Source: JARKQH01 sp964631605 (GTDB lineage: Bacteria > Verrucomicrobiota > Verrucomicrobiia > Limisphaerales > UBA8199). From it: 11,195 bases of DNA. Position numbers and translations under genes: made by a program. The notes beneath the pieces are model-generated. The model was not told where the DNA came from, did not search any database, and saw only the letters and a list, made by a program, of their open reading frames with translations. Shown here one piece after another: positions 7,128 through 11,195 of the stretch. The stretch is taken from NCBI GenBank assembly GCA_964631605.1, contig CAZVYG010000119.1, positions 1 through 11,195 of the forward strand, given 5' to 3'. Position 1 is the stretch's first letter, and each line of letters opens with the position of its first letter.

Positions 7128-7163
7128 CCCTTGTTGGCAAGCCGTGTCCCCGTTTGTTGAGTG

Positions 7164-8462
7164 ATGAAAAAGCATTGGTTAGCGCGCTGGCGCCGGTTGG
7201 CAGCCGGAGTGGTTGTGGTTGCCGCCAGCGGTTTAATGGAAATTGAGGCGCAAGAAGCGGATGCTTCTCCCGGCCAGACTCTCACTTTGGATCAGTTGGT
7301 GCGTCTGGCCCTGGCGCACAGCCCGTCGTTGCGCGCCGCCCGCGCCGGAGTGGACGCGGCCGCTGGGCGGGCCTGGCAGGCAAAACCATGGTCGAATCCC
7401 GAGCTGGAGTTCAGAACGGAAGACTGGCCCCTCGGCAACGGGCGGGGCTTCCCGGACGCCAAGCAGACTGTCGGCGTGGCCCAGACCGTGCCCTATCCGG
7501 GGAAAAAATCGCTGGACCGGCGCATTGGCGGGGCGGGGGTCAAAGTCTCGGCGGAGGAGCTGGCTTTGCGGCGCACCGAGGTGGTTAAGGACGTGAAAGC
7601 CGGTTTCTTCCGCGTGCTGGCCTGGGAAGGGATGGTCGAGGCCGCCCGGGAACTGGCGGAAGTGGCCCGGGCCTCGGCCGAGGCGGCCAGGAAGCGGGTG
7701 GAAGCGGGCGCGGCGCCCTATCAAGAGCAATTGCGGGCAGAGGTGCAGCAGGAGGGAGCGCAAGCCGAGTTAAAACGGTTCGAGTCCGAGCTGGCCGCAG
7801 TTCGTCAGAACCTGGCGGCAGTGGCGGGCTTGCCGGAATTAAGCGAAGCCCGCCTCCAGGGCGCGCTGTCCGAATCAGCCCGGGCAAGCCTGTTGGAAAA
7901 CGATGGCATCCAGGCGTTGGCGCGGCACCCGAGCCTGCTGGGAGCACGGGCTGCTCTCGAGCGCGCAGAGTTGGAGGACCGGCGCGCCCGGCTGGCGCCT
8001 TACCCGGACGTGCGCGTGGCGGTGGCGGGCGGGCGCATCGGCGAAACGGATCAATCCGTCATCGAGCTGGGTATTGCCCTGCCCCTGCCCATTTTCGACC
8101 GCGGCAAGGGCCGGCAGGCCGAGACGGGGGCGAATGTGCGAATGGCCGGCGAACAATTGCGCCTGGCCCGCCTCGAGTTGCGGCGGCAATGGGCCAACGC
8201 CCAGAACCGCTACCGGGCCGCGGCGGAGCGGGCGACCGTGTGCCGCGAACGCACCCTCCCCAAAGCGGCGGAGGCGCTGCGCCTGGTGCATACCGGTTTC
8301 GAAGAGGGGAAGTTTGAATTCATTGACCTGGCCGACACGCAACGCCTGGCGGCCGAAACGCGGCTGGCTTACCAACAAACCCTGCTGGAACTCAACCTCG
8401 CCGAGGTCGAGCTCGAAGCCCTGCTCCAGCCGCAGACGGAAGAACCCCCACCCACTCCCTAA
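7164..8462 (+). CDS. TolC/CzcC-family outer-membrane efflux protein of heavy-metal RND system
   Basis: Outer-membrane channel that trimerises and extends a helical tunnel into the periplasm, taking metal ions from the RND pump and adaptor encoded downstream. The product is 432 residues, the normal size for CzcC/CusC. ATG 7164 is chosen over GTG 7161, which adds one residue; the ribosome site is weak. Residues about 12-25 form a signal peptide, with cleavage likely near A29. No lipobox Cys is seen, unlike E. coli CusC. The first outer-membrane-efflux repeat starts at T-L-T-L-D-Q-L (39-45) with L-A-L-A-H-S-P-S-L-R. The turn motif Q-T-V-P-Y-P-G-K-K lies at about 107-115, long Ala/Glu/Arg-rich helices follow, and the second repeat has P-L-P-I-F-D-R-G-K-G from 307. 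It is followed after 11 bp by the adaptor gene. Metal specificity cannot be read from this subunit. Confidence 0.92.
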   Translation: MKKHWLARWRRLAAGVVVVAASGLMEIEAQEADASPGQTLTLDQLVRLALAHSPSLRAARAGVDAAAGRAWQAKPWSNPELEFRTEDWPLGNGRGFPDAKQTVGVAQTVPYPGKKSLDRRIGGAGVKVSAEELALRRTEVVKDVKAGFFRVLAWEGMVEAARELAEVARASAEAARKRVEAGAAPYQEQLRAEVQQEGAQAELKRFESELAAVRQNLAAVAGLPELSEARLQGALSESARASLLENDGIQALARHPSLLGARAALERAELEDRRARLAPYPDVRVAVAGGRIGETDQSVIELGIALPLPIFDRGKGRQAETGANVRMAGEQLRLARLELRRQWANAQNRYRAAAERATVCRERTLPKAAEALRLVHTGFEEGKFEFIDLADTQRLAAETRLAYQQTLLELNLAEVELEALLQPQTEEPPPTP

Positions 8463-8465
8463 GGA
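8460..8465 (+). promoter_or_regulatory. Ribosome binding site of the adaptor gene overlapping the upstream stop codon
   Basis: TAAGGA uses the stop codon of the outer-membrane factor gene as part of the Shine-Dalgarno, 8 nt before the ATG at 8474. This supports translational coupling in an operon. Confidence 0.6.
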
Positions 8466-8473
8466 TCGAATTT

Positions 8474-9772
8474 ATGAAACACCCACGCACTCTCAGATGG
8501 GTCGCGCTCGCCGGCCTCACCGCGGCGCTGGCGGCAGGCTGCAAGCCACCCGCCGGCGGCGATGACGGCCCGGACCCCGGCCACGCCGACCACAGCCACA
8601 CCCCAGCCAACGCGAGCCTCCCGCCCGGCGTCCAGGGAGAAACCTCATCCGGCGGCCAGGCGTGGTGCGCGGAACACGGGGTGGCCGAAGCCGAGTGCGC
8701 CGTGTGCCACCCGGAAAAGGCGGCCGCGCTCCAGCCCGGCGAAAGTCTCAAAGTTCGGCTGCCCTCAACCAATTCGATCGTCCTGCTGGGCATCCAGACC
8801 GCGCCCCCCGCGGTGGGGCCGATGGCGGACGCGGTCGAGTGCGTTGCCGAACTGAGCTTCAACCAGAACAAGCTGGCGCAAATCGCCGCGCCGGTCGGCG
8901 GCATCATCCAGTCGGTCGAGGTGGACCTGGGCAGCCCGGTGCGGGAAAAGCAGACGGTGGCAAGCATCTGGTCGGCTGCGATTGCCGAAGCGGTGGCCCG
9001 GGCGGTGCTCTCGCACCAGACGCTGGAGCGGGAGCGAAGACTGCGCGCCGACCGCGTGACCTCGCAGGCGGCGCTGGAACAGGCGGAAGCAACGCACCGC
9101 GCGGCCTGCCAGCAACTGCGCACGCTCGGTTTTACCGAGGAACAGATTGACGAACTCGGGCAGCGGCCGCAGGAGCAGGTGTTGATGAAGGTGCGGGCGC
9201 CCTTCGCAGGCGAGATTGTGGAGCGCATGGCCGTGCAGGGGGCGCTGGTGGAGCCCGGCAAGCCGCTCTTCACGCTGGTGGACCGCTCGACCCTCTGGGC
9301 GCTGCTGCAGGTGCCCGAGGCGGCGCTCAGCCGGGTGCAAGTGGGGCAGACGGTGGAGCTGCAGGTGGATTCACTGCCGACTCGGCGGTTCAGCGGCAAG
9401 CTGACCTGGATTGGCCCGGCAGTGGATTCGCGCACCCGTCTGGCCCGCGCCCGCGCGGAATTCGCCAACCCGGACGGCCTGCTCAAGGACAAGATGTTCG
9501 CCACCGCCCGCATTCTCACACGGCAGACCGCAGCGGCCCTGCTGGTGCCCACCTCGGCGGTTCAGCGCGTGGAAGGTCAACCGTTCGTTTTTGTGAAACA
9601 GGCGGACGATTTGTTCGAGGCGCGCGCGGTGCAGCTCGGCTCAACCAGCGGCAGCCGGCAGGAGGTTCTGGCCGGGCTGCAGGCCGGAGAACCGGTCGCC
9701 ATCCAACACGCCTTCGCCCTGAAGTCCGCCATGCTCATGTCGCGGCTGGGCGCGGGTTGCGCCGATGACTGA
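8474..9772 (+). CDS. CzcB/CusB-type periplasmic adaptor lipoprotein of heavy-metal RND efflux system
   Basis: Membrane-fusion protein (432 residues) that bridges the RND pump and the outer-membrane channel and may hand over metal. A lipobox L-A-A-G-C with C23 follows a short hydrophobic signal, so it should be lipid-anchored. The mature N-terminus has a His-rich piece, G-H-A-D-H-S-H (36-42), and then W-C-A-E-H-G at 64-69 with C75, C78 and H79, a likely metal-binding site. First half of the lipoyl/barrel-sandwich domain: around A-P-V-G-G (139-143). Helical hairpin: about 160-220. Second half: from about 236 (R-A-P-F-A-G-E-I). The beta-barrel domain with L-W-A-L-L-Q-V-P follows, then the membrane-proximal domain to the C-terminus. 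The lack of a DNA-binding or sensor domain fits a structural pump part. It sits between the channel gene and the RND gene, 12 bp before the latter. Confidence 0.93.
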   Translation: MKHPRTLRWVALAGLTAALAAGCKPPAGGDDGPDPGHADHSHTPANASLPPGVQGETSSGGQAWCAEHGVAEAECAVCHPEKAAALQPGESLKVRLPSTNSIVLLGIQTAPPAVGPMADAVECVAELSFNQNKLAQIAAPVGGIIQSVEVDLGSPVREKQTVASIWSAAIAEAVARAVLSHQTLERERRLRADRVTSQAALEQAEATHRAACQQLRTLGFTEEQIDELGQRPQEQVLMKVRAPFAGEIVERMAVQGALVEPGKPLFTLVDRSTLWALLQVPEAALSRVQVGQTVELQVDSLPTRRFSGKLTWIGPAVDSRTRLARARAEFANPDGLLKDKMFATARILTRQTAAALLVPTSAVQRVEGQPFVFVKQADDLFEARAVQLGSTSGSRQEVLAGLQAGEPVAIQHAFALKSAMLMSRLGAGCADD

Positions 9773-9776
9773 CGCC

Positions 9777-9782
9777 GGAGGA
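9777..9782 (+). promoter_or_regulatory. Ribosome binding site of the RND pump gene
   Basis: GGAGGA, close to the consensus but only 2 nt before the ATG at 9785, shorter than usual. There is no better in-frame start close by, and the protein beginning at 9785 matches the normal N-terminus of the family. Confidence 0.5.
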
Positions 9783-9784
9783 CC

Positions 9785-11195
9785 ATGCTCAACCGAATCA
9801 TTCACTTTTCGCTTGATAACCGCCTGTTGGTTTGTGTCCTGGCCGGGATCCTCGCCGTGATCGGCGGATGGAGCTTGAGCGTTCTGCCCATTGACGCGTT
9901 CCCCGACACGACGCCGGTGCAGGTGCAAATCAACACCACCGCCCCGGCGTTAAACCCGGAGGAAACGGAAGCGCAAATCACCCTCCCGGTGGAACTGGCC
10001 ATCAGCGGCCTGCCGGGCCTGCAAAACGTTCGATCCCTCTCGAAATTCGGCCTGTCGCAAGTGGTGGCGACGTTTGATGACGCCATCAACATCTACCTGG
10101 CCCGGCAGTTGGTCACGGAGCGGCTTCAGACCGTGGCGTTGCCCGAGGGACTGGAACGACCGCAGCTTGGCCCCATCGCCACCGGCTTGGGCGAGGTCTT
10201 TCATTACCTGGTCCGCTCGACGGACACCAACCGCACGTTGACCGAGTTGCGGCTGCTGCAGGACTGGGTGGTCAAGCCCGAGCTGCGCAAGGTCCCCGGG
10301 GTGGCCGAGGTGAACACCTGGGGCGGTTTCGAGAAGCAATACCATGTGGTGGTGGAAACCGACCAGCTCATCAAACACGGGCTGACCTTTGACGATTTGG
10401 TTGATGCGTTGCAGGCCAACAATCAAAACGTCGGCGGCGGTCAGATTGTGCGAAGCGGCGAATCCCTGCTCGTTCACGGGGTTGGCCTGACCACCAACGT
10501 CCAGCAAATCGCCAACATTGTCATCACGAGCCACGATGGCGCCCCGGTGCGGGTGCGGGACGTGGCCCAGGTGAAGCAGGACCACGAAATCCGGCGCGGC
10601 GCCGTGACGGCTGACGGTCGCGGCGAGGCGGTGCTGGGACTGGGGTTCATGCTGATGGGCGAGAACAGCGCCGTGGTGACCCGCGCACTCAAGACCCGGC
10701 TGCGTGAGGTGCAGCAGTTCCTGCCACCGGACATCAAACTGGAGGTGCTGTACGACCGGACCGAACTCGTGGACAAGGTGATTCAGACGGTCGAGCACAA
10801 CCTGCTCGCCGGGGCGCTGCTGGTCATTGCCATTCTGTTTGCGTTCCTGGGCAATCTGCGCGCCGGGCTGATCGTCGCAGCGGCGATTCCACTTTCGATG
10901 CTCTTTGCCGGCCAGCTCATGTTGCAAACAGGCATCGCCGCCAGCCTCTTGAGCCTTGGGGCCGTGGATTTCGGCCTGATCGTGGACGGCGCGGTCGTGA
11001 TGGTGGAGAACGCCAGGCGGCGGCTCGCGGACCGGCAGCGCGAGTTGGGCCGGGCGCTCACCCGGGCGGAGCGCGAAGCGGTGCTTCGCAGCGCCCCGCT
11101 GGAGGTCGCCCGGCCCGTCGCCTTCGGCGTGGGTATCATCCTGACGGTGTTCCTGCCCATCCTCACCCTGCAAGGCGTGGAAGGAAAGCTCTTCA
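9785..11195 (+). CDS. CzcA/CusA-family heavy-metal efflux RND transporter, N-terminal 470 residues, cut by window end
   Basis: Proton-driven inner-membrane pump that moves metal ions out through the adaptor and channel encoded just upstream. The frame is open from ATG 9785 to the right edge; full-length relatives have about 1000-1050 residues, so less than half is seen. TM1 (about 13-35) is followed by L-P-I-D-A-F-P-D-T-T-P-V-Q-V-Q and the pore-domain pattern A-P-A-L-N-P-E-E-T-E-A-Q-I-T. G-L-G-E-V-F-H-Y and W-G-G-F-E-K-Q-Y are typical porter-domain motifs. TM2 begins at about residue 340. TM4 carries D-F-G-L-I-V-D-G-A-V-V-M-V-E-N with D395, D401 and E408, spaced like the D402, D408 and E415 of Cupriavidus CzcA that are implicated in proton transfer. 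This DFG-x3-DGA-x3-VEN form marks divalent-cation (Co/Zn/Cd or Ni/Co) pumps, whereas E. coli CusA (Cu/Ag) has a different, single-Asp form. The exact metal is inference. Confidence 0.93.
   Translation, partial: MLNRIIHFSLDNRLLVCVLAGILAVIGGWSLSVLPIDAFPDTTPVQVQINTTAPALNPEETEAQITLPVELAISGLPGLQNVRSLSKFGLSQVVATFDDAINIYLARQLVTERLQTVALPEGLERPQLGPIATGLGEVFHYLVRSTDTNRTLTELRLLQDWVVKPELRKVPGVAEVNTWGGFEKQYHVVVETDQLIKHGLTFDDLVDALQANNQNVGGGQIVRSGESLLVHGVGLTTNVQQIANIVITSHDGAPVRVRDVAQVKQDHEIRRGAVTADGRGEAVLGLGFMLMGENSAVVTRALKTRLREVQQFLPPDIKLEVLYDRTELVDKVIQTVEHNLLAGALLVIAILFAFLGNLRAGLIVAAAIPLSMLFAGQLMLQTGIAASLLSLGAVDFGLIVDGAVVMVENARRRLADRQRELGRALTRAEREAVLRSAPLEVARPVAFGVGIILTVFLPILTLQGVEGKLF

Noticed and set aside
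9950..11173. 407-codon minus-strand open frame opposite the RND pump gene
   Set aside because: It is antisense to conserved RND motifs. The His/Gln/Asp-rich translation is a typical complement of this coding sequence.

Overview
The window reads as chromosomal DNA of a G+C-rich Gram-negative bacterium, most likely a member of the Verrucomicrobiota (Limisphaerales/Pedosphaera-like) or a close PVC relative. This rests on a combination of gene types: a giant exported autotransporter-associated beta-strand repeat (PATR) protein, a fused membrane/spermidine-synthase-like protein with a TPR-like tail, and a heavy-metal RND operon whose adaptor has an N-terminal W-C-x-E-H-G metal-site motif. No single marker gene fixes the taxonomy.

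Left third (1-3727, minus strand): one very long gene encoding an exported PATR protein. It starts at 3727 and runs off the left edge. A 10-N assembly gap at 3370-3379 breaks its frame; the coding is clean on both sides and needs a true gap length that is a multiple of three. The protein carries seven clear PATR motifs and one degenerate one, arranged as a long-range two-module (B-A-B-A...) super-repeat of about 820-845 bp.

Middle (3728-6650): a short divergent promoter region with a 12-bp palindrome, then a plus-strand gene (3946-6426) for a protein with about 13 hydrophobic segments, a methyltransferase/spermidine-synthase-fold domain and a TPR-like C-terminus. It is followed by 224 bp of noncoding DNA with three copies of an 8-bp motif, which may be an operator.

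Right third (6651-11195, plus strand): a metal-efflux locus. It begins with a small exported Cys/His-containing protein of unknown function, followed by a 123-bp gap with a GC-rich hairpin. Then come a CzcC/CusC-type outer-membrane factor, a CzcB/CusB-type lipoprotein adaptor with His-rich and Cys/His-rich N-terminal sites, and the first 470 residues of a CzcA-type RND pump cut by the right edge. The three efflux genes are 11 and 12 bp apart and should form one operon whose products span inner membrane, periplasm and outer membrane. The DFG-x3-DGA-x3-VEN signature in the pump points to divalent cations (Co/Zn/Cd or Ni) rather than Cu/Ag.

No RNA genes, insertion sequences, CRISPR arrays or phage genes were seen. 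The clearest candidates for something undescribed are the small Cys/His protein heading the efflux locus and the alternating super-repeat of the PATR protein; neither is proof of a new system.
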